DNA of 64,000 bases from Streptomyces cirratus (GTDB lineage Bacteria; Actinomycetota; Actinomycetes; Streptomycetales; Streptomycetaceae). A model generated the notes under the pieces. It worked only from the letters and a program-made list of their open reading frames with translations. It did not search any database and had not been told where the DNA came from. The DNA lies in NCBI RefSeq assembly GCF_014650775.1, contig NZ_BMVP01000001.1:682001-746000 (forward strand). Reading direction: 5' to 3'. Below, one piece after another: positions 9,696 to 20,590 of the stretch; the stretch's first letter is position 1; each line of letters starts with the position of its first letter. The position numbers and the translations under genes were made by a program.

Positions 9696-10712
9696 TTACG
9701 ACTCCGCCAGGATCTGTCCGACGTAACGTGCCACTGCGCGTACCGCTCCCATCGTTCCGGGGTAGTCCATGCGGGTCGGTCCGACCACGCCGAGTTTGGC
9801 GACTGCTTCGCCGCCCGAACCGTAGCCGACCGAGACGACGGACGTGGAGTTCAGTCCCTCGTAGGCATTCTCATGCCCGATCTTCACGGCGACCCCCGAC
9901 TCACTCGCCTCGCCCAGCAGCTTGAGGAGCACGACCTGCTCCTCCAGCGCTTCCAGCACCGGCCTGATCGTCAGGGGGAAATCATGTCCGAAGCGCGTGA
10001 GGTTGGCGGTACCGCCGATCATCAGCCGTTCCTCCGCCTCCTCCACCAGCGTCTCCCGCAGGGTCGCGAGGACGGCCTTGACCGTCGCCCGGTCCTCGGC
10101 CTCGAAGGACTCCGGAAGGTCCTGCACGAGCGGCGGCACGTCGGTGAAACGACGGCCGACGACCCGGCTGTTGAGGCGCGCCCGCAGGTCGGCGAGCGAC
10201 GTCTCCGCGAAAGGGGTCTGGCAGTCGACGAGCCGCTGCTCGACCCGCCCGGTGTCCGTGATCAGTACGAGCATCAGGCGCGCGGGCGCCAGGGAGAGCA
10301 GCTCCACGTGCCGGACGGTGGAGCGGGTCAGGCTCGGGTACTGGACGACGGCGACCTGCCGGGTGAGCTGCGCGAGCAGCCGCACGGTGCGCCCCACGAC
10401 GTCGTCGAGGTCGACGGCTCCGTCGAGGAAGTTCTGGATGGCCCGTCGCTCGGGCGTCGACAGCGGTTTGACCCCCGCCAGCTTGTCGACGAAGAGCCGG
10501 TAGCCCTTGTCCGTGGGGATGCGTCCGGCGCTGGTGTGGGGCTGGGCGATGTAGCCCTCCTCCTCCAGCAAGGCCATGTCGTTGCGGACCGTCGCCGGGG
10601 AGACGCCGAGCCGGTGGCGCTCGGTGAGCGCCTTGGAGCCGACCGGCTCCTCCGTCCCCACGTAGTCCTGGACGATGGCGCGCAACACTTCGAGCCTGCG
10701 TTCGCTGAGCAC
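9696..10712 (-). CDS. hrcA: Heat-inducible transcription repressor HrcA
   Basis: A 338-residue HrcA. The N-terminal winged helix has [20 protein letters not shown] and [12 protein letters not shown], followed by the family hallmark [18 protein letters not shown]. HrcA represses dnaK/groE-type operons by binding CIRCE. Start choice: GTG at 10712 gives [14 protein letters not shown], the standard HrcA N-terminus; further upstream the frame is Pro/Arg-rich and crosses the CIRCE element. Autoregulation is expected because a perfect CIRCE element lies 66 bases upstream. Confidence 0.96.
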   Translation of the reverse strand: MLSERRLEVLRAIVQDYVGTEEPVGSKALTERHRLGVSPATVRNDMALLEEEGYIAQPHTSAGRIPTDKGYRLFVDKLAGVKPLSTPERRAIQNFLDGAVDLDDVVGRTVRLLAQLTRQVAVVQYPSLTRSTVRHVELLSLAPARLMLVLITDTGRVEQRLVDCQTPFAETSLADLRARLNSRVVGRRFTDVPPLVQDLPESFEAEDRATVKAVLATLRETLVEEAEERLMIGGTANLTRFGHDFPLTIRPVLEALEEQVVLLKLLGEASESGVAVKIGHENAYEGLNSTSVVSVGYGSGGEAVAKLGVVGPTRMDYPGTMGAVRAVARYVGQILAES

Positions 10713-10777
10713 TCGTGCACACCTCCAGTGCGGTGGGTCGTCGCTGCGGTCGTTTTCGGCCGGCCCGGGACGGGCCG

Positions 10778-10804
10778 CTGGCACTCTGCGCATCCGAGTG
10801 CCAG
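10778..10804. promoter_or_regulatory. CIRCE operator of hrcA-dnaJ
   Basis: CTGGCACTC, a 9-base spacer and GAGTGCCAG form a perfect 9-9-9 inverted repeat. The consensus CIRCE is TTAGCACTC-N9-GAGTGCTAA, so the core GCACTC/GAGTGC is exact. It lies between a candidate promoter and the hrcA start, as expected for HrcA binding. Confidence 0.95.
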
Positions 10805-10817
10805 AGATCCCCCGGTC

Positions 10818-10848
10818 AGTGTACGGCCGGGTGGTACGCCGCGGGCAA
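10818..10848 (-). promoter_or_regulatory. Candidate hrcA promoter
   Basis: On the minus strand TTGCCC (10848-10843) and TACACT (10823-10818) are separated by 19 bases. Transcription would begin a few bases before the CIRCE repeat, placing the operator in the initial transcribed region. The spacing is slightly long, so this is tentative. Confidence 0.45.
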
Positions 10849-10876
10849 GGGCGGCCCGCCAGGGTAGCGTCCCCGC

Positions 10877-11602
10877 ATGGACGTGCGTTGGGAAGAGGCG
10901 GGCTGGGAACGGCTGACCGGGCGGGCCGGAAGGCGCCGACTGCCGGTGTGGGACTGCACGGTGGGGCTGGTGGTGGGGGACGAGTCGGTACTCCTGATCG
11001 ACCCCGGCTCCTGCGTCCGCGAGGGCGTCGGGCTGCGGGCGCAGGCGGAGCGACTGACCGGCCGGCACGTGACCCATATCGCATTCACGCACGGACATTT
11101 CGACCACGTGCTGGGTGGCTCCGCCTTCCCGGAGGCCGATTTCTACGGTGCGGTCGGGCTGGACACGCACCTCGCGCTGGACCGGGACGGCCTACGGGAG
11201 GACGCGGTCCGGCAGGGACTGGAGCCGGCGGAGGCCGCCGAAGCGGCACGGGCGCTTCCGCTGCCCCGGCACCTGGTGTCGGGCGAGTGGACGCTGGAGC
11301 TGGGCGGGGTCCAGGTGCTGCTGGCCAACGTCGGGCCGGGGCATACGCGGCACGACCTGGCGGTCTTCGTACCGGACGAGCGGGAGGTCGTCTTCTGCGG
11401 GGACCTGGTGGAGGAATCGGGCGAACCCCAGGCGGGCCCGGACGCGGTCCCGGCGCAGTGGCCGGCCGCGCTGGACCGGCTGCTCTCGCTGGGCGGGGAC
11501 GACGCGCTGTACGTGCCGGGTCACGGAGCGGTGGTCGACGCGGGCTTCGTGCGTGAGCAACGCGCCACACTGGCGGGCCGGTTCGGCGTGTCGGGCGCGT
11601 GA
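10877..11602 (+). CDS. MBL-fold metallo-hydrolase
   Basis: A 241-residue metallo-beta-lactamase-fold hydrolase. The motif [12 protein letters not shown] supplies HxHxDH at about residue 74; [21 protein letters not shown] and YVPGHGAVV give the later metal ligands. The glyoxalase-II-like layout suggests a thioester or similar ester substrate, but none is identifiable. It is one of few plus-strand genes and is divergent from hrcA, sharing a 164-base intergenic region. Its ATG is preceded by GTAGCGTCCCCGC, with no strong SD. Confidence 0.87.
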   Translation: MDVRWEEAGWERLTGRAGRRRLPVWDCTVGLVVGDESVLLIDPGSCVREGVGLRAQAERLTGRHVTHIAFTHGHFDHVLGGSAFPEADFYGAVGLDTHLALDRDGLREDAVRQGLEPAEAAEAARALPLPRHLVSGEWTLELGGVQVLLANVGPGHTRHDLAVFVPDEREVVFCGDLVEESGEPQAGPDAVPAQWPAALDRLLSLGGDDALYVPGHGAVVDAGFVREQRATLAGRFGVSGA

Positions 11603-11630
11603 GGGCGGGCTCTCTCGTACCGTCGGCCGG

Positions 11631-12440
11631 ATGCGCGAGTACTCCCCCGATCTGACCCCGCAGTGGAAGCGCCCGAAGGCCGTGCCGGAGGTGGCGGCCG
11701 ACCCGGGCCTGGTGGTGGAGGTGGCGGGCACCGACTTCTGCGGCGCGGTGGTGGCCTGCGAGGCGGGCACGGTGACCCTGGAGGACCGCTTCGGCAAGCG
11801 CCGCGCGTTCCCGCTGGAGCCGCGCGGGTTCCTGCTGGACGGCGCGGTGGTCACGCTGACCCGCCCGGCCCGCGCGGCCGCGGTGCCCACGCGTACCGCG
11901 TCGGGCTCGGTGGCCGTCCCCGGGGCGCGGGCGCGGGTGGCGCGGGCGGGGCGGATCTACGTCGAGGGCCGTCACGACGCGGAGCTGGTGGAGCGGGTGT
12001 GGGGCGACGACCTGCGGATCGAGGGGGTGGTCGTGGAGTACCTGGAGGGCATCGACGACCTCCCCGCCATCGTGGCGGACTTCGGCCCGGCGCCGGACGC
12101 CCGTCTGGGCGTGCTGGTCGACCACCTGGTGCCGGGTTCGAAGGAATCCCGCATCGCGGCGTCGGTGACGTCCCCGCACGTCCTGGTGGTGGGCCACCCG
12201 TACGTGGACGTCTGGCAGGCGGTGAAACCGTCGGCCCTGGGCATCCCGGCCTGGCCGGTGATCCCCCCGGGCCAGGACTGGAAGACGGGCATCTGCCGCG
12301 CCCTGGGCTGGCCCCCGAACACGGGAGCGGCCTGGCAGCACATCCTGTCCCGCGTCACGTCCTACAAGGACCTCGACCCCACCCTCCTGGGTGCGGTGGA
12401 ACACCTCATCGACCACGTGACGGCCCCCGCCGGCGCCTGA
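11631..12440 (+). CDS. DUF3097 family protein
   Basis: A 269-residue protein of the actinobacterial DUF3097 family, recognised by RIYVEGRHDAELVERVWGDD, the LGVLVDHLVPGSKESRI stretch and GHPYVDVWQAVKP. The segment IYVEGRHDAEL...GVLVDH resembles the TOPRIM-like E...DxD layout, which is my inference and not established function. It starts at ATG 11631, 28 bases after the MBL gene stop, so the two are likely co-transcribed. The 3' end runs into an intergenic repeat cluster. Confidence 0.85.
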   Translation: MREYSPDLTPQWKRPKAVPEVAADPGLVVEVAGTDFCGAVVACEAGTVTLEDRFGKRRAFPLEPRGFLLDGAVVTLTRPARAAAVPTRTASGSVAVPGARARVARAGRIYVEGRHDAELVERVWGDDLRIEGVVVEYLEGIDDLPAIVADFGPAPDARLGVLVDHLVPGSKESRIAASVTSPHVLVVGHPYVDVWQAVKPSALGIPAWPVIPPGQDWKTGICRALGWPPNTGAAWQHILSRVTSYKDLDPTLLGAVEHLIDHVTAPAGA

Positions 12441-12462
12441 GACACGGCCGCCCGGGCAACCC

Positions 12463-12651
12463 AGCCCCGCCGACGTCTGAGGCGCGGGGTCCGGGCAACT
12501 CAGCCCCGCCGGCGATTGAGGCGCGGGCCCGGGCAACCCAGCCCCGCCGGCGATCGAGGCGCGGGGTCCGGGCAACCCAGCCCCGCCGGCGATCGAGGCG
12601 CGGGGTCCGGGCAACCCAGCCCCGCCGGCGATCGAGGCGCGGGGTCCGGGG
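12463..12651. repeat. 39-bp intergenic tandem repeat (five units)
   Basis: Five consecutive units starting at 12463, 12502, 12540, 12579 and 12618, about 39 bp each (one is 38). Each contains GCCCCGCCGGCGATCGAGG or a close variant followed by CGCGGGGTCCGGGCAACCC. Within each unit CCCCGC and GCGGGG can pair into a small hairpin. The array fills most of the 326-base gap between the convergent DUF3097 and hemW genes. The same core, in reverse complement, occurs in the cluster near 39.5-39.9 kb. Confidence 0.9.
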
Positions 12652-12718
12652 CGGAGCCCCGGAGAGCCCGGCGCAGCCGGGGCCGCGCAGCGGGGCGGCG
12701 CCGCACCCGGCAACCCCG

Positions 12719-12760
12719 CACCCGGCCGGCCGCACCCGGCCGGCCGCCCCCGGCCGGCCG
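12719..12760. repeat. 14-bp tandem repeat CACCCGGCCGGCCG
   Basis: Three adjacent 14-base copies (the third begins CCCCC instead of CACCC) lie just beyond the hemW stop. Each contains the palindrome CGGCCGGCCG. No coding function is seen. Confidence 0.8.
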
Positions 12761-12766
12761 CCCGCG

Positions 12767-13999
12767 TCAGTCCACCAGGTCCCGGACCACGGCGTCGGCC
12801 AGCAACCGCCCCCGCAGCGTCAGCACCGCCCGCCCCGCCCCGTACGGCCCCGCCTCCAGCAGCCCGTCCGCCAGCGCCCGCCGCGACGCCGCCAGCCCCG
12901 CCTCCGCGAGCAGCGACAACGGCACTCCGTCCACCAGCCGCAGCTCCAGCAGGATCCGCTCCACCCGCCGGTCCTCCTCCGACAGGAGCTCCCGCCCGGC
13001 CCCTGGGGAACGGCCCGCGGCCAGCGCGGCCGCGTAGGCCCCGGGATGCTTCACGTTCCACCACCGCACCCCGCCCACGTGCGAGTGCGCCCCCGGCCCC
13101 GCCCCCCACCAGTCCGCGCCGCGCCAGTACAGCTCGTTGTGCAGGCACCGCCCGGCCTCGGAGGTGGCCCAGTTCGACACCTCGTACCAGTGGTACCCGG
13201 CCTCCGCCATCACCGCGTCCGCGATCAGGTACCGGTCGGCGTGCACGTCGTCGTCCGTCATCGGGACCTCGCCGCGCCGGATCCGCCGCGCCAGCTGCGT
13301 GCCCTCCTCCACGATCAGCGCGTACGCGCTGATGTGGTCCGGACCGGCCCCGAGCGCCGCGGACAGCGACGCCCGCCAGTCCTCGTCCGTCTCCCCGGGC
13401 GTGCCGTAGATCAGGTCCAGGTTCACGTGCTCGAACCCCGCTGCCCGCGCCTCGGCGACGCACGCCTCCGGCCGCCCGGGGGTGTGCGTGCGGTCCAGCA
13501 CCTTGAGGACGTGCTGCTTCGCGCTCTGCATGCCGAAGGAGACCCGGTTGAACCCGCCCGCCCGCAGCTCCGCGAGGTACTCGGGGTCGACCGACTCCGG
13601 GTTGGCCTCCGTCGTGATCTCCGCGTCCGGTGCCAGACCGAATTCGTCCCGGATCGCCGCGAGCATCCGTACGAGGTCGGCGGCCGGCAGCAGGGTCGGC
13701 GTACCGCCGCCCACGAACACGGTCCGCACGGCCCTCGGGTCGTCCCCGAGCACCTTCCGGGCCAGGCGCACCTCGTCGATCAGGGTGTCGGCGTAGTTCT
13801 CCCGGGAGGCGAGCACGCCTCCGGTGCCCCGCAGCTCGGTGGCCGTGTAGGTGTTGAAGTCGCAGTAGCCGCAGCGCGTGGCGCAGTACGGGACGTGCAG
13901 GTAGAACCCGAGCGGCCGGTCCCCGGCAGCCGCCAGGGCGTGCGCCGGCAGGGAGCCGTCTTCGGGCATGGGGTCACCGTCGGGCAGTGCGGAAGGCAT
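12767..13999 (-). CDS. hemW: Radical SAM heme chaperone HemW
   Basis: A 410-residue HemW (formerly called anaerobic coproporphyrinogen III oxidase-like). The radical-SAM cluster motif is YCATRCGYCDFN (CxxxCxxC), followed by VFVGGGTPTLLP and the GFNRVSFGMQS strand. HemW proteins bind heme and transfer it to membrane targets. The start is ATG 13999; the much longer open frame upstream is a shadow of the acyl-CoA synthetase. Its position downstream of lepA is conserved in many Gram-positives. Confidence 0.93.
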   Translation of the reverse strand: MPSALPDGDPMPEDGSLPAHALAAAGDRPLGFYLHVPYCATRCGYCDFNTYTATELRGTGGVLASRENYADTLIDEVRLARKVLGDDPRAVRTVFVGGGTPTLLPAADLVRMLAAIRDEFGLAPDAEITTEANPESVDPEYLAELRAGGFNRVSFGMQSAKQHVLKVLDRTHTPGRPEACVAEARAAGFEHVNLDLIYGTPGETDEDWRASLSAALGAGPDHISAYALIVEEGTQLARRIRRGEVPMTDDDVHADRYLIADAVMAEAGYHWYEVSNWATSEAGRCLHNELYWRGADWWGAGPGAHSHVGGVRWWNVKHPGAYAAALAAGRSPGAGRELLSEEDRRVERILLELRLVDGVPLSLLAEAGLAASRRALADGLLEAGPYGAGRAVLTLRGRLLADAVVRDLVD

Positions 14000-14031
14000 G
14001 GGCCCATTGTCCCGCACTGCCCCAAGGTCGT

Positions 14032-15918
<1,887 letters not shown>

Positions 15919-16097
15919 GACATCCTCCGGACCGGTCCACGCGGCAGCGTGGGCGTGGGGCGCTTGGGGCTGGCGGGGTGGGGACCTGCGCACGTGCTGT
16001 TGGCGAGTTTGTGACTGGCGAGTAACCATCGAGCAGTGATCAGACTAAAGGCCGCCCGGCCCGCGCGTAAGAGGCGGCGAGCGGCCGCTTCATAACG

Positions 16098-16133
16098 AAA
16101 CGGGCCCACATGCGTCCGCATGTGGGCCCGTTT
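16098..16133 (-). terminator. Terminator downstream of lepA
   Basis: AAACGGGCCCACATGCG and CGCATGTGGGCCCGTTT form a perfect 17-base stem with a 2-base centre. On the minus strand the stem is followed by CGTTATG. It begins 24 bases after the lepA stop and could work in both directions. Confidence 0.85.
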
Positions 16134-16157
16134 GTCGCGATCGGGGTCGCCCGCCGG

Positions 16158-18023
16158 CTACTTCTTCTTGCCGCCGGACTCGTCGCTGGAGAGGACGGCG
16201 ATGAAGGCCTCCTGCGGGACCTCCACGGAGCCGACCATCTTCATCCGCTTCTTGCCTTCCTTCTGCTTCTCCAGAAGCTTCCGCTTACGGGAGATGTCAC
16301 CGCCGTAGCACTTCGCGAGGACGTCCTTGCGGATGGCGCGGATGGTCTCGCGGGCGATGACGCGCGAGCCGACGGCCGCCTGGATCGGGACCTCGAAGGC
16401 CTGGCGCGGGATGAGCTCACGCAGCTTGGCGACGAGGCGCACACCGTAGGCGTAGGCGGCGTCCTTGTGGCAGACGGCGGAGAAGGCGTCGACCTTGTCG
16501 CCGTGCAGCAGGATGTCGACCTTGACCAGGCTGGAGGACTGCTCGCCGGTGGGCTCGTAGTCGAGGGACGCGTAACCGCGCGTCTTGGACTTCAACTGGT
16601 CGAAGAAGTCGAACACGATCTCCGCGAGGGGGAGCGTGTAGCGGATCTCGACCCGGTCCTCGGAGAGGTAGTCCATGCCGAGCAGCGTGCCGCGGCGGGT
16701 CTGGCACAGCTCCATGATCGCGCCGATGAACTCGCTGGGCGCGAGGATCGTGGCCCGCACGACCGGCTCGAACACGTCCGAGATCTTGCCCTCGGGGAAC
16801 TCGCTCGGGTTGGTGACGGTGACTTCCTTGCCGTCCTCCAGGACGACGCGGTAGACCACGTTGGGGGCGGTGGCGATCAGGTCGAGGCCGAACTCGCGCT
16901 CCAGGCGCTCGCGGACCACGTCCAGGTGCAGCAGGCCGAGGAAACCGACGCGGAAGCCGAAGCCGAGCGCCGCCGAGGTCTCCGGCTCGTAGACGAGCGC
17001 GGCGTCGTTGAGCTGGAGCTTGTCCAGGGCCTCGCGCAGGTCCGGGTAGTCCGAGCCGTCGAGCGGGTACAGGCCCGAGAAGACCATCGGCTTCGGGTCC
17101 TTGTAGCCGCCGAGGGCCTCGGTCGCGCCGTTGTGCAGGCTGGTGATCGTGTCACCGACCTTGGACTGACGGACGTCCTTCACGCCGGTGATGATGTAGC
17201 CCACCTCGCCGACGCCGATGCCGTCGGCCGGGGTCATCTCCGGGGAGGACACGCCGATCTCCAGCAGCTCGTGCGTGGCGCCGGTGGACATCATCCGGAT
17301 GCGCTCGCGCTTGTTGAGCTGGCCGTCGACGACACGGACGTAGGTGACCACGCCGCGGTACGAGTCGTAGACCGAGTCGAAGATCATCGCGCGGGCGGGA
17401 GCGTCCTTGACGCCGACCGGCGCCGGGACGGTGGCGACGACCTTGTCCAGCAGCGCCTCCACTCCCAGACCGGTCTTCGCCGAGACGCGCAGCACGTCCT
17501 CGGGCTGGCAGCCGACCAGGTTCGCGAGCTCCTCGGCGAACTTCTCCGGCTGGGCGGCCGGCAGGTCGATCTTGTTCAGGACGGGGACGATCGCGAGGTC
17601 GTTCTCCATCGCCAGGTACAGGTTGGCGAGGGTCTGCGCCTCGATGCCCTGGGCGGCGTCGACGAGCAGGACCGTGCCCTCGCACGCCGCGAGGGAGCGC
17701 GAGACCTCGTACGTGAAGTCGACGTGACCGGGGGTGTCGATCATGTTCAGGATGTGCGTGTCGCCCTTGCCCGGGCCCTCGGTGGGCGCCCACGGCAGAC
17801 GGACCGCCTGCGACTTGATCGTGATGCCGCGCTCACGCTCGATGTCCATGCGGTCGAGGTACTGGGCGCGCATCTGCCGCTGGTCGACGACGCCGGTCAG
17901 CTGGAGCATCCGGTCGGCGAGGGTCGACTTGCCGTGGTCGATGTGCGCGATGATGCAGAAATTGCGGATCAGCGCCGGGTCGGTACGGCTCGGCTCGGGC
18001 ACGTGGCTGGGGATCGCGGGCAC
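16158..18023 (-). CDS. lepA: Elongation factor 4 (LepA)
   Basis: A 621-residue translational GTPase. G1 is [15 protein letters not shown]2-region RGITIKSQ, G3 DTPGHVDF, G4 NKID. The LepA-specific C-terminus includes [18 protein letters not shown] and [16 protein letters not shown]. LepA acts on ribosomes in back-translocation/initiation quality control. The start is GTG 18023, giving [18 protein letters not shown], as in streptomycete homologues; an ATG at 18080 is too far from the conserved N-terminus. It is divergent from rpsT. Confidence 0.96.
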   Translation of the reverse strand: MPAIPSHVPEPSRTDPALIRNFCIIAHIDHGKSTLADRMLQLTGVVDQRQMRAQYLDRMDIERERGITIKSQAVRLPWAPTEGPGKGDTHILNMIDTPGHVDFTYEVSRSLAACEGTVLLVDAAQGIEAQTLANLYLAMENDLAIVPVLNKIDLPAAQPEKFAEELANLVGCQPEDVLRVSAKTGLGVEALLDKVVATVPAPVGVKDAPARAMIFDSVYDSYRGVVTYVRVVDGQLNKRERIRMMSTGATHELLEIGVSSPEMTPADGIGVGEVGYIITGVKDVRQSKVGDTITSLHNGATEALGGYKDPKPMVFSGLYPLDGSDYPDLREALDKLQLNDAALVYEPETSAALGFGFRVGFLGLLHLDVVRERLEREFGLDLIATAPNVVYRVVLEDGKEVTVTNPSEFPEGKISDVFEPVVRATILAPSEFIGAIMELCQTRRGTLLGMDYLSEDRVEIRYTLPLAEIVFDFFDQLKSKTRGYASLDYEPTGEQSSSLVKVDILLHGDKVDAFSAVCHKDAAYAYGVRLVAKLRELIPRQAFEVPIQAAVGSRVIARETIRAIRKDVLAKCYGGDISRKRKLLEKQKEGKKRMKMVGSVEVPQEAFIAVLSSDESGGKKK

Positions 18024-18101
18024 GCAGTGTCCTGATTCTCGGGTCGTATATCTCGTAGATGCAGAGTCCCATGGTCCCATGGACGGCGCAGTGCGCTCGG
18101 T

Positions 18102-18131
18102 TTGGGCCGTTCGGAGCGTGCCTGGTAGCCT
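18102..18131 (+). promoter_or_regulatory. Candidate rpsT promoter
   Basis: TTGGGC at 18102 and TAGCCT at 18126 are separated by 18 bases, matching the streptomycete TTGACN/TANNNT vegetative pattern except at the third to fifth -35 bases. The predicted transcript start is about 75 bases before the rpsT GTG. Confidence 0.5.
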
Positions 18132-18211
18132 GGGCAGCTGTGTCTCGTATGGCCTCTCACCGTCCGGGACACAATCCGAAGATCAAACTCTGAACCTGAA
18201 AAGGCTCTTTC

Positions 18212-18478
18212 GTGGCGAACATCAAGTCCCAGATCAAGCGGAACAAGACGAACGAGAAGGCGCGCCTGCGCAACAAGGCCGTCAAGTCTTCGCTCAAGAC
18301 CGCGATCCGCAAGGCCCGCGAGGCCGTGGCCGCCGGTGACGTCGAGAAGGCCACCGTGGCTTCCCGCGCCGCCGCGCGTGCGCTCGACAAGGCTGTCTCG
18401 AAGGGTGTCATCCACAAGAACGCCGCCGCCAACAAGAAGTCGGCGCTGGCCACCAAGGTTGCCACCCTCCAGGGCTGA
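18212..18478 (+). CDS. rpsT: 30S ribosomal protein S20
   Basis: An 88-residue S20 that starts [20 protein letters not shown] after a GTG start, the conserved S20 N-terminus, and is Lys/Ala/Arg-rich throughout, as expected for this three-helix primary-binding protein of the 30S body. It is transcribed divergently from lepA, the classic actinobacterial arrangement. A likely promoter lies about 80 bases upstream and candidate terminator hairpins 65-160 bases downstream. Confidence 0.97.
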   Translation: MANIKSQIKRNKTNEKARLRNKAVKSSLKTAIRKAREAVAAGDVEKATVASRAAARALDKAVSKGVIHKNAAANKKSALATKVATLQG

Positions 18479-18542
18479 GCTCCTGATGTGATCGCCGGGT
18501 AGGGACCCAGCGGGCCCTCTCTCCCGCTCCTGACCGGCAACC

Positions 18543-18580
18543 GCGCCGCACGCGAAGCGTTCGCCACGCGGGTGCGGCGC
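18543..18580 (+). terminator. Nested hairpin downstream of rpsT
   Basis: GCGCCGCAC (18543-18551) pairs perfectly with GTGCGGCGC (18572-18580). Inside it GCGAA-GCG-TTCGC forms a second hairpin. It lacks a U-run. It is probably part of rpsT transcription termination. Confidence 0.45.
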
Positions 18581-18592
18581 ACCCAGAAGTAC

Positions 18593-18640
18593 CGAAGGCC
18601 TCGACCGCCATCCTTCCCCAGGACGCGGCCGGGGCCTTCG
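18593..18640 (+). terminator. Second candidate rpsT terminator
   Basis: CGAAGGCC (18593-18600) pairs with GGCCTTCG (18633-18640), with partial extension into the interior and TCTTG following. This gives a long-loop hairpin facing the rpsT transcript. Confidence 0.4.
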
Positions 18641-19261
18641 TCTTGCCCGCCTCCTGCGATCCGGCGGACAGCGGGCACCGACTGTCGGCCCCGTTCCGAC
18701 CCCCGCCACCGACGGCGCCGGGCCGCCCGGCTCACCGCCGCGGCGGTGAGCCGACGGACCCTGGCCGGTGAGCCGGCGGCACCGACCCCTACCGGCCCCG
18801 GCGCCCACGGACGTCGAACGCAGCAGCTGATCGGCGGTGGGGCCCGCCCACCGAACCCCGCTGTCACGGGGCGGAGAACAGCCGGGAAGCGGCGCGGGGC
18901 TTCGTCCTCGCCGCCCGCCTTCCGTCTTCCGTCTTCCGTCTTCCGTCTTCCAGCCACGCACGACAAGAGGCCCGCGGCCGCGCCGACCCCACCGCGAGCA
19001 GGGCCGTGCCTGTCACGCGTTCCCGTCGAGCGGGACGAGCGCGTGCGCCACGCCGGGACGGTCCCGACCTCCCGAGGAGCCCTCACGCCGCGGGTCGACG
19101 ACCGGTGGGCACCGGGAAGCCAACGGCCCGGCCGGCCAACCGGAGCCACCTCCTCAGAGGCTCCCTTCCCCGCCGCAAGCAGCCCACGGCACCGCGAGCC
19201 GGCCACTCGGGCCACCCGCGCCCACCAGCTGCTCGGGGGGGCGGTCGCGCACCGCCGGAGG
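18641..19261. other. Non-coding stretch between rpsT and holA
   Basis: I see no convincing gene in about 620 bases. All long frames here are Arg/Pro/Gly-rich continuations of shadows and none starts with a usable SD. Visible structure consists of a perfect 24-base palindrome at 18729-18752 (GGCTCACCGCCG and its complement) and a GTCTTCC heptamer array at 18919-18951. The space is larger than I would expect between rpsT and holA. Confidence 0.6.
18919..18951. repeat. 7-bp tandem repeat GTCTTCC
   Basis: Four full tandem heptamers preceded by a CTTCC partial copy (GGAAGAC on the minus strand). The array is markedly lower in GC than its surroundings. It is non-coding and of simple-sequence type. 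Confidence 0.9.
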
Positions 19262-20245
19262 CTAGCGGCGGGCTGCGCGGGAGACGGCTACGACCGCCTT
19301 CTCCAACGCGTACTCCGGGTCGTCGCCGCCGCCCTTCACGCCCGCGTCGGCCAGCGCCACCGCGCGCAGCGCCTCCGAGACGCCGTCCGCCGACCAGCCC
19401 CGCATCTGCTGCCGGACCCGGTCGATCTTCCACGGCGGCATGCCCAGGTCCCGCGCGAGGTCGCCCGGGCGGGCCCCGCGCGGGGCCGAGGCCAGCTTCC
19501 CGATGGCGCGGACGGCCTGGGCCAAGGCGCTGGTGATCAGGACCGGAGCCACACCGGTGGACAGCGACCAGCGCAGGGCTTCGAGCGCCTCCGCCGCCCG
19601 CCCCTCCACCGCCCGGTCGGCGACGGTGAAGCTGGACGCTTCCGCCCGGCCCGTGTAGTACCGCCCGACCACGGCCTCGTCGATGGTCCCCTCGACGTCC
19701 GCGCACAACTGGGCCGCCGCGCTCGCCAGCTCCCGCAGGTCGCTGCCGATCGCATCGACCAGGCTCTGGCACGCCTCGGGAGTGGCCGAACGCCCCAGCG
19801 TCCGGAACTCCCCCCGGACGAACGACAGCCGGTCCGCCGCCTTCGTCATCTTCGGGCAGGCGACCTCCCGGGCGCCGGCCTTGCGCGCCGCGTCCAGCAG
19901 GCCCTTGCCCTTGACGCCACCGGCGTGCAGCAGGACGAGGATGATCTCCTCGTACGGCGCAGCGAGGTACGCCTTGACCTCCTTCACCGAATCGGCGGAA
20001 AGGTCCTGCGCGTTGCGCACGATCAGGACCTTGCGCTCGGAGAAGAGCGACGGGCTGGTCAGCTCGGCCAGCGTGCCGGGCTGGAGCTGCTCGGAGACGA
20101 GGTCCCGCACGTCCGTGTCGGCATCGGCGGCACGCGCCGCCGTCACCACTTCCCGTACGGCGCGGTCGAGCAGCAGGTCCTCCTGCCCCACCGCGAGGGT
20201 GAGCGGGGCGAGCGGATCGTCGGTGGGGTTCTTCCTGGTGGCCAT
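19262..20245 (-). CDS. holA: DNA polymerase III subunit delta
   Basis: A 327-residue HolA, the clamp-loader delta subunit of the AAA+ superfamily. Seen features are LTLAVGQEDLLLDRAV at the N-terminus, SLFSERKVLIVRNAQDL, the LVLLHAGGVKGKGLLDAARK stretch, and a C-terminal collar with LAQAVRAIGKLASAP and MPPWKIDRVRQQ. Delta opens the beta clamp. I chose ATG 20245 (MATRKNPTDD); an in-frame ATG four codons upstream is possible. It is divergent from the small plus-strand gene and lies in the usual comEA-comEC-holA-rpsT neighbourhood. Confidence 0.93.
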   Translation of the reverse strand: MATRKNPTDDPLAPLTLAVGQEDLLLDRAVREVVTAARAADADTDVRDLVSEQLQPGTLAELTSPSLFSERKVLIVRNAQDLSADSVKEVKAYLAAPYEEIILVLLHAGGVKGKGLLDAARKAGAREVACPKMTKAADRLSFVRGEFRTLGRSATPEACQSLVDAIGSDLRELASAAAQLCADVEGTIDEAVVGRYYTGRAEASSFTVADRAVEGRAAEALEALRWSLSTGVAPVLITSALAQAVRAIGKLASAPRGARPGDLARDLGMPPWKIDRVRQQMRGWSADGVSEALRAVALADAGVKGGGDDPEYALEKAVVAVSRAARR

Positions 20246-20324
20246 CGCCTCCAGCATCCCACGCCCCACCGACAGTCCCCCTCCCCCGCTCCCCGGCCGC
20301 GGCCCCGTCCCGGACAATGGCCGG

Positions 20325-20567
20325 GTGAACGTGCGACATGTACTGGTCCTGCCCGACCGCGACGCCGCCGAGGAGGTGGCGACCGAGATCGTCGACCGCT
20401 TCGGCCTGCCCGAGGAGCCCCAACTGGTGCGCGACGCCCTCGCCGGCGAGGACGACGCGGAGGACGCCCAGTGGCTGGTGGTCATCGAGGACCCGCGGGA
20501 CAAGCTCGACTCCGCCGAGCTGGACGACCTCGCCTCCGTCTACGAAGGGTGGCTGGAAGCCCCCTGA
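20325..20567 (+). CDS. Small acidic conserved protein of unknown function
   Basis: An 80-residue acidic protein from a GTG, beginning VNVRHVLVLPDRDAAEEV and ending LDDLASVYEGWLEAP. A beta-strand, a helix and a second strand (AQWLVVIEDP) suggest a small alpha/beta fold, a layout that weakly recalls RraB-like domains; I do not claim that function. Strong GC3 codon bias and isolation between holA (divergent) and the YceI gene (convergent) support a real gene. The longer frame upstream overlaps holA and is a shadow. Confidence 0.72.
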   Translation: MNVRHVLVLPDRDAAEEVATEIVDRFGLPEEPQLVRDALAGEDDAEDAQWLVVIEDPRDKLDSAELDDLASVYEGWLEAP

Positions 20568-20590
20568 TCCCCGCGCCCGCGCCCGCCTCC

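Noticed and set aside
12463..12651. CRISPR-like array
   Set aside because: Units are contiguous with no unique spacers and no cas genes are nearby, so it is a tandem repeat.
18157..19215. Minus-strand frame across the rpsT-holA gap
   Set aside because: It overlaps rpsT antisense and has shadow-like composition with no recognisable segment.
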